DNA of 64,000 nucleotides from Myotis daubentonii (lineage: Eukaryota; Chordata; Mammalia; Chiroptera; Vespertilionidae), in assembly GCF_963259705.1 (NCBI RefSeq), contig NC_081844.1, positions 18,399,715-18,463,714 of the forward strand, given 5' to 3'. Numbering within the stretch: position 1 is the stretch's first letter; every line of letters starts with the position of its first letter. Shown here in pieces: positions 22,113-33,300 of this stretch. Below the pieces are notes generated by a model that saw only the letters and a program-made list of their open reading frames with translations, did no database searches and was not told the origin of the DNA. The translations under genes were made by a program, and so were the position numbers.

Positions 22113-23887
22113 CCCTGTCCAAGCCCTAGTGGAAGTTTTCAGATCCCCTGGCCCAGGGCAAGGGAAGATTTAGGGTTCCAGAAGTATGTCCAGGCCAAAG
22201 TTAGGTAGACTGTGGCAGCTTCAAGTTCCCCCCACATGCAGTTTCAAGAGCCCCACTTGCAGTTTCAAGGTTCCCCACATCAAATTTCAAGATGGAAATT
22301 CCAAAGGGCCTCTTAATCGGTGCCTGGTGAGACCCCATCCCAACCCCTGGTAAAGATCCCTATTCCACAGACTCCAGGAGGCATCTCCAGATCTACCACA
22401 CCAGACCCTGGAGGGAGTCTGGAGGCCCTCTGACCTGGTAGGGAAATGGAGGCCCTGATTTAGGTGCTTTGGGAAGTTTTAATATCCCTCACCCAGCACT
22501 ACTGCAAAGCGCTGGGAGGAGGCAATGGCTGAGGCAGGGGACCTGGGGCTGCCTGGCACACCACGACTTCCATCCCCGAGCCTCTCCTGTGTGTTCCTGA
22601 GCACCCCCTGCAGCCAGCTAGCATTCTCCGTGACCTGAGGGAGAGGCCACTGTTGGTCCCGTCCTCTGCGAGGGAACTGAGGCTGTGAGGGTGACTGGGG
22701 GCAGGGCCTGGTTTAACCCAAGAGGCTAGATTTTGTGCTCAGGGATCTCTGGTGGCCCAGCAAGGGTCCACCCAGAGACCTTCCCCCACTGAGGAACCAT
22801 GGGAGCCATGCAGGGTGTGTGTGCAGGGGTGTGACCAGAGCTCGTGGGAAGCCAGAGACACCCAGGCCCACCAGTGTGGCTCAAGCTGCAGCTCTGCCTT
22901 TGGCCTCTAGGGGCTTCCCCGCCCAAAAGACAAGGCCCCGATCCCGCTGTCAGCAGGGCACTGGATCCTACATCCAGAATCAGGTCCTGCTACCCCAGGA
23001 CACCAAGTGAGCCCCCTGAGCCTCCATTTCCCCATCTGTATAGTGGGGGCAATCACAGGAACAGGGAGGGATCAGTGAAGAGATGCAAACAAGGTGCTTC
23101 AGCATCCAGGAGTCTCAATGAATGTGTGAGCCACCAGCCCAGCCATGGCTCAGGGCAGACAGACAGAAGGATGGTGCTGAAACCCGGCCATGGGGCAAGG
23201 AGCACTTCTGGGGAGAGACACTCGGGTGAGGCCTGGGGAGGTTTAGAGGCCCAGAAGGGGGTCAGACCCACAGAGGGGTCTGGGGTGGGTGTCCTCAGGC
23301 TGCCCTGACCTCCCTTCATGTGGTCAAGGGAGCCAGAGCTTCCTGTGGAACATCAGCCCAGTTATAGGCGCCTGGCTATTGGGTCTGACAGCTGTAAAGG
23401 GGTGAGCTCCCTGTTTTCAGGAGCATGCAAGCAGACAAGGGATCTCCAACAGCAGCTGGTCCAGGGGACCAAGCCAAGGGGCCTGATTCTCCAAGGACAC
23501 GTTCGGAGGCAGGTCACAGCCTGCTGACAGGAGACTGAGGGTGGTACCGCCAGGGGCTGGATTCCCTGGTCCGACAACAGGTTCCAAAGCGCTAGAGCAC
23601 GGACATTCCTCAGCTCTGGGCATGGGCAGGCCACTCCTGCCTGATGAAATGTAAGCTGGGCCTGGCCCCATGGACTGCGTGTTTTTCCAGTGGCTTCTTC
23701 AGCCACGACCTGACCACAACCTAGATTCCGTTGGGTTGGCCATTTCCAAGCGTTTGTTTTCAGCTGGGCCAGACAGTGGGTGCGGACCAAGGCCAGGGGC
23801 CCGGGCCTCCCAGAAGGCCTGGAGAGGTGCCCCCAGGCTCCCACTTGAACCTCCCTCTACCTAGAAGCCCCTCCTTAAATACACTCA

Positions 23888-24059
23888 GCAGCCCTGGCTG
23901 GCATGGTTCAGTAGCTGGAGCATCGGCCCAAGCACCAAAGTGTCAAGGGTTGGATTCCTGGTCAAGGACACTTACTCGGGTTGCAGGTTCGATCCCCGGC
24001 CCCAGTCGGGGCCTGGGCAGGAGGCTACTAATCGATGTGTCTCTCCCATATTGGTGCTC

Positions 24060-24112
<53 letters not shown>

Positions 24113-24175
24113 CCCCCCCCTCCCTCCACACTCTCTAAAAGTCAATGGAAAAATATCCTCGGGTAAGGGCTAACC
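23888..24175 (+). mobile_element. Ves SINE with expanded (TC)n
   Basis: Head GCCCTGGCTGGCATGGTTCA. The body contains an almost pure (TC) run of about 48 bases followed by ten C residues (24062-24120), then TCAATGGAAAAATATCCTCGG. Confidence 0.9.
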
Positions 24176-26406
24176 AAAAATAAATAAATAAAGCACTGAA
24201 AATATAATTAGATCTTTCCGCTTACCTTTCCTTGATACTATTTTTTTAGGAAAAAAAACAAAACAACACTCAGCAGTCAAATGCCAAGGGATGGGGGACG
24301 ACCTTGCTGAGGAGGCCTGAGGGGAGCTTGTGTGTCCCCTGCAGGGGGGTCTCCATCCCCAGCCAGGACCCCAGGTGCAAAGACACGACCCTGGGCAAAG
24401 CTGACTTACGTGAGCCTTCCCGTCCTGTCCCTCAGACTGCAGGGTCAGCATTGAGACCAGGCGGCCACAGCTGCAGGTCAGAGGCCAGGGTTACGTGTGA
24501 ACCCGCCCTGTGGGGCCCTAGGCAAGGGACTTCCTCTCTCAGCCTTGGTTTCCTCGGCTACAAAGTGGGGATGATAATGGAACCTGCCTGAAGGGTGGTT
24601 GGCAGAATACAACCCAGTGCATAGCAGGTGCTTCATAAACCTGAGGTCTCCCCTGGTCTAGCTCCGCCCCCGCATCTGATTGACAGCCCCTGAGCGCAGA
24701 GGCTGGGTCTGCCAGGGGAGGTAGTGAACTGTGGTTTGTTTGGCTGTGTCCCTCCCCCCGCTCAAAACCCTCATGGGCAAAAGGTAAACTCCCCAGCAGG
24801 ATTCAGGACCTTTGGACATCTGCTCTTGGTTTGGCAAATTCCTTTATCCTCCAAAGCCTACATCAAATGCCCTCTCCTGCCGAAAGCCTTCCCTGGGCCC
24901 CATTCGGGGCTTTCCCAGCCCCTGGCCCTCCTGCTGGCCCAGCCCTGACCCTCTAGGCAGGGGTGTCCCTGCCTTGCTCTGCAGAATGGGGCTCTGTGAG
25001 AGCCAGTCCAGAGCTGGGCATCAAGCATATGTGCACCCACAGGTCTGCGTGTAGCCATCACATGGGCACATACGTGTGTCTGTCTGTCTGTTCCTGTCCC
25101 TATGCCAGGCCCCAGGATAGGCAGCCAGGCCAACTCCCCCCAGACTACCTGGGAGAGGGGTGTCTTTAGAAGAGCGGGCTGAGCAAGACCCCTTCCTGGC
25201 TCAGCCCGGAAGAACTGGGGGTGCGAGCACCAGCCTCGGCCTCCTGTTCACCATTAAAGCGCAAGCTCCATCTGGGGGGGTGGGGGGGAGGGCGGATCCC
25301 AGGGAAGAGCCGAGTCCTGAGTGGGAGCTCCCCGCCCCCGCCTTGGTGGAGGCCCTGCAGGCAGCCTTGGAGGACATACCTGAGGTTTGGCAGCCCCCGC
25401 TGGCCGCCCCGGGGCTGAATCAGCAGGAGGAGACGCAGGGCTTCCCAGGAAAAGTGGCTGGGACCGCGCTCCCCGCCCCGCTCCCAGCCCACGCTGCCGG
25501 CCGGCCGTAGGGCCCCGAGAGGGTGGGAGGCCCACGTGCGCCTGGCTGTGGCCCAGTGTGCCTGGGGGCCAGGATTGTGGGGGGTTGTGAGGGCTAGAAC
25601 CGCCCTTACTAGGGCATTCTGGACACCTAGGTGTCAGAGGCCCCAAATGTGGGGAGAAAGCAGGGTGACCGTGGGTGTGTCGACGCCCTGTGCCACCACA
25701 TGACCTTTCGTCACGGGCCTGCCTGTGGGAGTGCATCTGCCTGTGCGGCTGTGAAGGTGGGACAGTGTCCGGGGTGTCCCCTGTGTCCAGCGTGCTGGGC
25801 GAGTCGAGCCATGTGCACCCTGGGCGGGTGACTGCATGTGGGGCTGCAAGTGGGAGTGGCGTGCAGCTAAAGGGGTAGCAAGGCTCCGGGAGGGAGTGTC
25901 TGACCGGGGAGGACGGGGACAGAGCATGACAAGGACAGTGTGACCTTGGGAATGATGACAGGGCGTCTGGCTCCATGTGCTCTATACACAGTGGCTGTGA
26001 CTCTGGGTAGGGTCGTGTATGTACCCCCGCATCCATCCCAAAATGTCTGTGCCTGCTGTCCCCTCATCCCTGAGTTCCCACCCTCCTGCCTGCCCAGACC
26101 CCACCCCAGGCCCTGGGGCCTGGCCTCAGCTCCTGCCCTGGGAGGGGTCAGCACAGTTACCTAGACTGCTCTTTCTCTGCCGTCGCCCTGCCTCTGTTTC
26201 CACCACGAAAGCCAAGCCTTCCCCGACCCGGCGGAAGCCAGGTCTCCCCGCCAGGCTGGCTCCAGTCTTTGGGGTCTGAGACTGGGTCAGACCCAAGTCC
26301 GAGGGCTGATGAGAGAGACAGACAGGGCTGGGGAAGTGGTGGGTGGCCAAGCCAGGTCCACGAGGCCCCGATGGAGGAGCCAGAAATGCTCAGCCAGAAC
26401 AGGAGG
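24176..26406. other. Unassigned GC-rich DNA with L2 pieces
   Basis: The frames here are long (up to 260 codons) but low in complexity and on shifting strands, as expected for GC-rich DNA. No CpG island of promoter character. Confidence 0.45.
24600..24930 (+). mobile_element. L2 fragments
   Basis: CATAGCAGGTGCTTCATAAA (24620) is an L2 3' end. GGTAAACTCCCCAGCAGG to CAAATGCCCTCTCCTGCCGAA (24785-24890) is a second, more internal L2 piece. Confidence 0.6.
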
Positions 26407-26606
26407 NNNNNNNNNNNNNNNNNNNNNNNNNNNNNNNNNNNNNNNNNNNNNNNNNNNNNNNNNNNNNNNNNNNNNNNNNNNNNNNNNNNNNNNNNNNNNN
26501 NNNNNNNNNNNNNNNNNNNNNNNNNNNNNNNNNNNNNNNNNNNNNNNNNNNNNNNNNNNNNNNNNNNNNNNNNNNNNNNNNNNNNNNNNNNNNNNNNNNN
26601 NNNNNN
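26407..26606. other. Assembly gap, 200 N
   Basis: Exactly 200 unknown bases. The round number suggests a placeholder rather than a measured gap, so the distance between flanks may be wrong. Anything spanning it, including the frames made of X residues, is meaningless. Confidence 0.99.
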
Positions 26607-26720
26607 ACCTGGAATGCCCTTCCTGCTTTGCGACCCGGCAAACTCCTACACATCCTTCAAGGCCCAGTGCCTATGTTCCCTGCTCTGGGGAGCACTGTCC
26701 TTCTTCCCAGTTCACAGTGT
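26607..26720 (+). mobile_element. L2 fragment beside the assembly gap
   Basis: ACCTGGAATGCCCTTCCTGC and CATCCTTCAAGGCCCAGTGC are L2 landmarks. The left part is lost in the N run. Confidence 0.6.
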
Positions 26721-28370
26721 CCCTATTTGCTGTGTGACCCGGGGCAAGTCCCTCCAGCTGTGAGGTGGAGGTGTGTGTGTGAAAATCACCTCCCTGAAAG
26801 CCTGCTTTGAGCCCCAAGCCAATAAATAAACATTAGATGCTCTTAAAGTACGTTAGACCTTGGGGGAGCAGGGGAGTGTGCATCCAGTCAGTGCTCAAAT
26901 GTGTGTTCATTTTTATCTTCCTCTTCTGGGGTTCTGTGGTTTTAAGACTCTCTTGTTTTAAACATTGTTCCAAGATTTTTCTCCCACTCACGGTGCTAGG
27001 AATTTTAAAACCCCTGGTTCTAAAATTATAAAAGTCTGAAATGCTGTGGGCGGGACCAAGGGCCTCCTTGTGCCCTGAGCTGACCCCAGGGTGGCTCAGG
27101 AGCCTGGGTCTCTGGGGGCCTCGTGCCCTCCTCTCCCCCTAGGCTGAGGGGTGTGGTCTGGCAGCCCTAGCTGTGGGGAGAGCAATGGGTTTACCACGAG
27201 GCTGAAGGCCAACTTTCCGGCGGAGGTGGGGACTCCTGGCTCAGCTGCTAGAATGGGGTCACAAGGCAGCGGCCAGAGGCACAGGGCTGGCAGCTTAGGG
27301 CGATGGCTTTTTTTCTCTTGGAGGCTCAGCGTTGTTTTTTTGCCGTTGTTGTTGCTTTTTAAAATATATTTTTATTGATTTCAGAGAGGAAGGGAGAGGG
27401 AAAGTGAGATAGAAACATCAATGATGGGAGAGAGTCATTGATTGGCTGCCTCCTGCATACGCTCTACTGGGGATGGAGCCCACAATCCGGGCATGTGCCC
27501 TTGACCAGAATCAAACCCGGGATCCTTCAGTCCACAGGCCGAGGCTCTATCCACTGAGCCAAACCGGTTAGGGCACGGCTCAGTTTTCTCATCTGGGAAC
27601 TGGGGCCAGGTGCTGCCCTCTTGATGAGTTGTCAGCAGGATGGGGAGGAGCTGGGGCTGCAGTCCCCGCCTGGTGCCAAGCATTGGCTTGGGCTGGGCCC
27701 TCCGCCTGGTCCACGTCCCTCCAGAAGCCCCTGCTCGCTCCTGGCCCAGCCATGGCAGCTGGGGAAGGGGCTTCAGGATGATGCCCCCCCACCCCGGCCC
27801 CACCCCAGGGAAGGAGGGACAGACGTCTGCCCCAAACCCGCCTGCCTCAGGCCTGGCATTGGCCACGGACCCAATACTTTCTCAGTGAAAGGTATTTGGC
27901 TATGGAGCCTGACACCTCATTACCCTTGGCCTGAACGCCAGCTTCGTCTGCTGGCTGCAAAGGGAGCCCCCTCTCACTCCTGCTGCTCCCCAGGACCCCG
28001 GCAGGCAGCGCTGAGCAGGCCCTGGAGCAGGCAGACTCAGAGTTTGGGCGTCTTGGGCAAGGGGCCTGCCCATCTGAGCCTCCCGTCAGCTGGGGGCACG
28101 CACACAGTAGGTGTGGACAAATGCACGTCTCCTGGCTCCAGAGGGGCCTCAAAGCTTCTCTCCTCTCCTGTCCATCACAGCCCATCCAGCTCAAGGCTGG
28201 GCTGCCAACACCTGCGGTGTCCCAAACCTTGACTCCAGCAGAGCCTCGGGGTCCACTCTCAGAGACTGGGGCTGATGCCCTTGGGTTCCGGCCTTCTCCC
28301 TGACATTCCCGACCCCATGTCCACCAACTAGGCAGGCGCACGTGTTCCCACGAAGGGAATGGCCTAAGCC
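26721..28370. other. Unassigned, one Ves SINE
   Basis: No exon recognised. CCAATAAATAAACATTAG at 26819 is a possible but unsupported poly(A) signal on the plus strand. Confidence 0.45.
27355..27575 (-). mobile_element. Ves SINE
   Basis: Tail TTAAAATATATTTTTATTG, head GAGCCAAACCGGTTAGGGC. Confidence 0.95.
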
Positions 28371-28595
28371 CGTGGTCGGCAAACCACAGCTCGCGAGCCA
28401 CATGTGGCTCTTTGGCCCCTTGAGTGTGGCTCTTCCACAAAATACCACATGCAGGCGCACACGTACAGTGTGATTGAAACTTCTTGGCCCATGCGCAGAA
28501 GTCAGTATTTTGTGGAAGAGCCACACTCAAGGAGCCAAAGAGCCGCATGTGGCTCACGAGCCACGGTTTGCCGAGCCGCAGTTTGCCGACCACTG
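28371..28595. mobile_element. Palindromic hAT MITE, same family as the element at 12.2 kb
   Basis: Ends are CGTGGTCGGCAAACC and GTTTGCCGACCACTG, with long inverted repeats (GAGCCACATGTGGCTCTTTG against its complement near 28535). An imperfect 8-bp target duplication flanks it (CCTAAGCC 28363-28370, GCTAAGCA 28596-28603). The element is almost entirely inverted repeat, so it can fold into one long hairpin. It is non-coding. Confidence 0.8.
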
Positions 28596-28603
28596 GCTAA
28601 GCA

Positions 28604-29716
28604 AAGGTGAGAGGGTGACAGAGGCTGGGAGTTGTCAGATGGAGAAGAGCCGGCAGGATGTGTTGGGGTCTGCATGTGAGCCTACCTCCCCAGGGCTAGG
28701 CCCTCTCCAAGGCCCTGGTGTTCACACAGATCTGACACCTCCAAATGCTGAACAGGCAGATGGCGGGGTGGTCGGGAGTGGGTGTGAGCAGGTAGGCGGC
28801 TGAGTGGGTGGGTGGGTGATAGAAGGGGAAAGGGGAGGGTGAAGAAGTCACAAACATGCCCCGGGCTCCCTTCCATTACTGCTTCTGCAGGTGACCAGCC
28901 GGGCACAATGCCTCCCATGCCAGGTCCTCAGTAATGCCACTTTGATGCCTTCCAGGGGCCAACATTTCCAGGCTGAGGAAGTCTCACTCGGGTGCTCAGG
29001 GAGCTGCTGGGTCACCAAGGGAGGCCCCCATCCCTGTGGGATTCACTCCAGGGTCCAGGCAGCCCTTTGCCTCTCCTTTTGGGGGCCTCTGTCTGGAAAG
29101 TGGGGGTGTGGTCAGAACAGTGCCTGCCCCATGGGGTGCCAGGAGGATTCATCCAGCCATGTGGACAGAATGAGAGCAAGTGATGGCTCTGCCACCTCCA
29201 GACTGAGGGTCCCAGTGAGGTCAGAGGGTCCAGGCCATGGCCTTGGACAGCCCAGATACCACTTGGCCAAGGTGTGGGGCCTAGGGTAGGGCAGCTGTGG
29301 CCGTGGCTTAGGAAATCCACAGTGGCTTCAATTCCAACCACCTGGGGCATGCAACCCCGTCAGGGCCCCTCCCTGCCCACTGCAGCCCCAGGCACACAGC
29401 CAGGCACCGAGGAGGCCAGGGCAGCAGCTACTGCTGTGTTCAGCGGTCAGGGCTGCACAGGTTCCGGCCACTCACGAGTCAGCTCTGCACACACGTGTCT
29501 CAGACACACTTCTGCATGCCTCATCCTGGGGGGTGGGAGGGCGCACACGCCTATGAGAGGCACATCCAGGGCCTTGTGGGGACACCTGAGCTGTTTGCAC
29601 ATGAATGTCCTTGTGCACTGGGGGTTATGTTTCTGCCAAACTTGTCTGAGTCTGGCAGCCGTAGCCTCCATCCTTCGCTCCCTGAGAATGACACCGTGAG
29701 TTGGAAATGAAGCATC
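28604..29716. other. Spacer beyond the CILP2 3' end
   Basis: GTGGGTGGGTGGGTG at 28804-28818 is a short tandem tract. No gene recognised. Confidence 0.45.
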
Positions 29717-29722
29717 TTTAAT
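29717..29722 (-). terminator. Probable CILP2 polyadenylation signal (ATTAAA)
   Basis: The minus strand reads ATTAAA about 580 bases past the CILP2 stop. No minus-strand AATAAA was noticed between the stop and this site. It would give a 3' UTR of about 0.6 kb, a plausible length for this gene. The exact cleavage site cannot be read from sequence alone. Confidence 0.5.
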
Positions 29723-30303
29723 TGATTCCCTGCCTCAACCCCCTGAGGGTCTCCAAGCACCAAACATGAGAATTGTGTCCCCCAACCCCAGAACCAAGAA
29801 GCCCCTTTCCCAGACCTTCACTGGGCCTGGACTCCCCACACACCCCACCCCCATGATCAACCCACAGGCTTTGTTTCAATAAATAACCCCCAGAACAAAG
29901 CTTGAGGCAGAGGACCCGATAAAGCACCTTGTTCAGTGACACCCAGGGGTCTTGAGGCCGAAGGTCAGAAATCCCAAGGGGCAGAATATTTGAAATCAGA
30001 GTCAAAATATAATTGAAATCAGAGCATGTGATCTGGGGGCCATTCCCTCCAGCCTCAACGGTCTCCGGGATGCTGGCTCCCACGGTCAGGACGAACTCGA
30101 GCTCCGTTTAGCATCTCTCAGCAATAATCACCTTCTTGGCATTTCCACCGTTGCCCCTGACTCTGGACTCTGAGCAGTGGGCATCTGGAGAAGGGGGTGA
30201 GACTCCCCAGGGACAGAGAAGTCCAGAGCAAGGCAGAGGAGCAAGGCTGGGGCCCAGGTCACTGCCAGGCCCTGCCTTGGAGGGTACGGAGGAGACCCTC
30301 AGC

Positions 30304-33300
30304 TCAGGCCTGTGCCTGGGCCACCTCACTCATCTCCCTGCGGATGTCACCAAGTGCTGTTGCCGGGGACTCCAGCAGCCTCTGGAAGAGGCTGGGCCGG
30401 CCCGCCACTGGTTCCCGGCACTGGAATGTGACAGCTGTGCCTGCATCAGCCTTCATCTCCCTGGAGAAGCCGTCAGAGGAGCCATCGAAGCAACGGCCAA
30501 TGGCGATCTCCTTCGCCAGCCTTGGGCTCTGGTCAGTGACCGTGTAGACGCCGTAGTTGTGACCCAGAGGGTCCAGCGGGGCCAGCATGGCAAAGGTGGC
30601 TGGGTCATCAGCGGGAGCGGGTGGGGGGTGCCGGGCCAAGTAATCCTGAAGGAGCCCGTTGACGGCCACACGACGACAGCTACCCTGGGGTGTGATAGTC
30701 ACCAGCGTCCTGTCCACCTGTCGCTGGTCGAACAGCATCCCGCTGCACTTGAACTCCACGCAGGCAGCAGACGTTCCAGGGCGCTGGGGGTCTCTCACGC
30801 TGCGGGCATCCCGCAGCCCATAGAGCTGGCCCTGGGTGCGTGGGTGGCTGCCCCCCACGTTGTGGGAGCGGATCATGTACTCCTGCGGGCCCTGAACCTT
30901 CACCTTGAGGAAGCAGGCCCGGAACTCCTGTGGGTTGGGCCACCAGGCCAGGAGGTCTCCGGTCCAGGAGGCTGGCGCGCCCTCCCGGAATGGGACCACG
31001 TTGTACTCGTACTTGTCGGCCTCCATGCGCGCGAAGCGGAAGTGGCTGGCGGTCACCGGGGCCTCCTGGCACTCCCGCAGGCTGCGCCATGGGTACACCG
31101 GGCCTTTGGCTTCGGTGGGGTCGCCAGGCCTGGGTTTGGCGAGGTTGATGCGGAAGCCGTTGCGTTTCAGGGCAGGGTCGTCGTGGTCAGTGCGGAGGTA
31201 CCCGAGCTTGTCCAGGTAGGGCTGCGCCACGCCCACGGTGGCCGGCAGCGCGCGCGGCCGGGAGGGCGGGGGCTCCAGCTCCTCCCCGCCCAGGGTGGCC
31301 GTCACCAGGGCTGTGTAGGCATCCGCTCGGTCCGCGTCGCAGAAGGCGGGGAGACAGGCTCCGTTGGGGCCCGTGACCGCGCTGTCGAAGCGGCCCCAGG
31401 CGCGGGGGTTGGAGGAGTAGCCAGGCGCCGGCTCCAGGTTGACCAGCGTGACCACCACGCCCTCCACCTGCTCGCTGGGGGCGAACTTGTCGCTCGCGTA
31501 GGCGCGCACCTTCACGAAGCAGCGGCGGCGCTCGGGCACGTCCAGGTTGAACAGACGCCGCTCGCGGATCTCCAAGTTGCCCACGAGGAAGGCGCGCTCC
31601 TCCCGGCGGACCCGGGGGGCCGCCGAGCCCTCGCGCTGGAAGCCGCTCTCCTCCTCCCACAAGCCGGTGTCGGGGTTCAACGACCAGAGCTGGAGGGCCT
31701 CCACGTGGCCCGGCATGCGGATCTGGCCCGCGGCCACACGCACGGCCAGGGGCCCGGCCTGCAGCTGCTCGGCGGAGCCGGCGGCCCGGAGGTCCACCGC
31801 GAACATGCCGTAGGTGCGCAGTGGGGCCAGCTCGCCATCACTGTCCACAAAGCGCAGGTCACTGGGGGCGGCAGCCGCCGAGGTGAGATCTCGGGGATCC
31901 ACGAAGGTCACCCGGGCCTCCACGGGCCCCGAGTAGGGCTCTCCGTTGGCCGTGCGGAAGGCTCCAGGTGGGAGGACCAGCTCGCCCACAGGAGGCGCGT
32001 CTTCCAGCTCCCCCAGGGGGAGCGTGTTGCTCTGGCTGGCATCTAAGATGACGGGGGATTTCTTCCGCATGGCCTTGACCTCGTGGTACACACCAGCGCC
32101 TCGAGGGTCGAAAGGCAGGACCCTGACAGCGTCCATGAACTCGCCACTGGGTTCCACGAAAGTCACCACCAGGCGCTGGGTAGAGCGGGGCACCTCGATG
32201 GTGAAGTCGCCCTGGTAGGAGGTAAAGCCGATGGGCTCGAGACCCAGCAGGATCTGGGCAAATCGCAGCGGTTCCCCTGTGTCAGCGGCCACCACACGGC
32301 CCCGGACCAGCCCGCGAGGGGGCAGACATTTCTGGCAGCCACACTCGGCCACCACCTTGACAGGAAGGATGTAGCTGGAGCAGTGGATCTGCCTGCTTTC
32401 CAGGCGGCGCACGGAGCAGCACCGGGAGCCTGCATCCCCACACCTGGGGCCAGAGCCTGCTGGGCCGGGGCAAAGGGTGTCAGGGCAGAGGCCCACATCC
32501 AGATAGGCGGGGCCACTGCCCGGCTGACTGCAGTCGTCGGGGAGTTTGATCAGGTGCTCACGAGGCTGGGGGTCACAGGCTGGCTGTCCCGGAGCTGGAG
32601 AGCAAGAAACCAGCCAGATCAGGGTAAGGGGAGGACTCCATTAGAGGCCAAGGGTGGGGGCTTGGACTGGGGTCAGGGGATCAGTGGGGGCTTGGGATCA
32701 GACTCAGCAAGGTCCAAAATCAGTTTGCCACTGGGGCTCCGTTTGAGGTTGAGCTAGGACTGGCTGGGGGGGGTGGCAGGGTGCTCACCAAGCACGACGA
32801 GCTCAGCAGCACCAGAGAGCACAGAGCCCGCGTCATTCCATGCTTTGCAGTGGTAGGTGCCTGCCTGGTCTGGACGCAGTCCCCGAAGCTCCAGGTGGGC
32901 CCCATACCTGTGCTCTCGCCTGTCCAGCAGGGTCCCGTTGTGAAACCTGGGTGGCGGGCGGGCAACACCATGGGGGCCCTTGGCACAGGTGTGGGCCTAC
33001 ACCGTCCCCACCCAGAACACAGCCCAGGGAGGAGGCAGAACAGCTCCCTCCCGGTCTGTGAGGCACCAGATACCATGAGAAATCCAATCCAATACCAAAG
33101 CTGGCACGGGGCCCTTGAACACGGGTCAGGGCACTCACCAGGAGTATTTCTTGGTGCCTGAGGCTTTGCAGCAGAAGGTCACATTCTGGCCTGCCTCTCG
33201 CACTCGGGACTCGGGGTGCTTCAACAGGTGGGGCTTCTCTGAGGGCAAAGGTGGCAAAGGTCAGGGCACTGCCCCATCCCAACTTCTCCCAATGACACTT

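Larger units (their letters stand above)
19790..23887. other. Unassigned GC-rich intergenic DNA
   Basis: Contains one Ves SINE and the 23-bp minisatellite. A back-to-back AATAAA/TTTATT pair at 20926-20938 could serve either strand as a poly(A) signal. A 191-codon plus frame (20353-20928) begins in the SINE edge and is rich in Pro/Gly/Leu. I see no splice or domain support for a gene. Confidence 0.45.

Noticed and set aside
25254..26036. 260-codon minus-strand frame, and a 116-codon plus frame overlapping it
   Set aside because: Low-complexity Pro/Ser/Gly-rich translations in GC-rich DNA, no start context, splice sites or recognisable domain.
26269..26763. Open frames spanning the N gap
   Set aside because: They are open only because the unknown bases cannot contain stops.
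28620..28755. Alternative PBX4 last-exon candidate (GGCAGGATG ... CCCTGGTGTTCAC ... TCTGACACCTCCAA)
   Set aside because: Short word matches to the PBX1 3' end need several gaps, no acceptor precedes it, and it is only about 1 kb from the CILP2 end. I judged it chance.
30136..32046. 636-codon plus-strand open frame
   Set aside because: It is the antisense shadow of the GC-rich last CILP2 exon, which has strong protein-level support on the minus strand.
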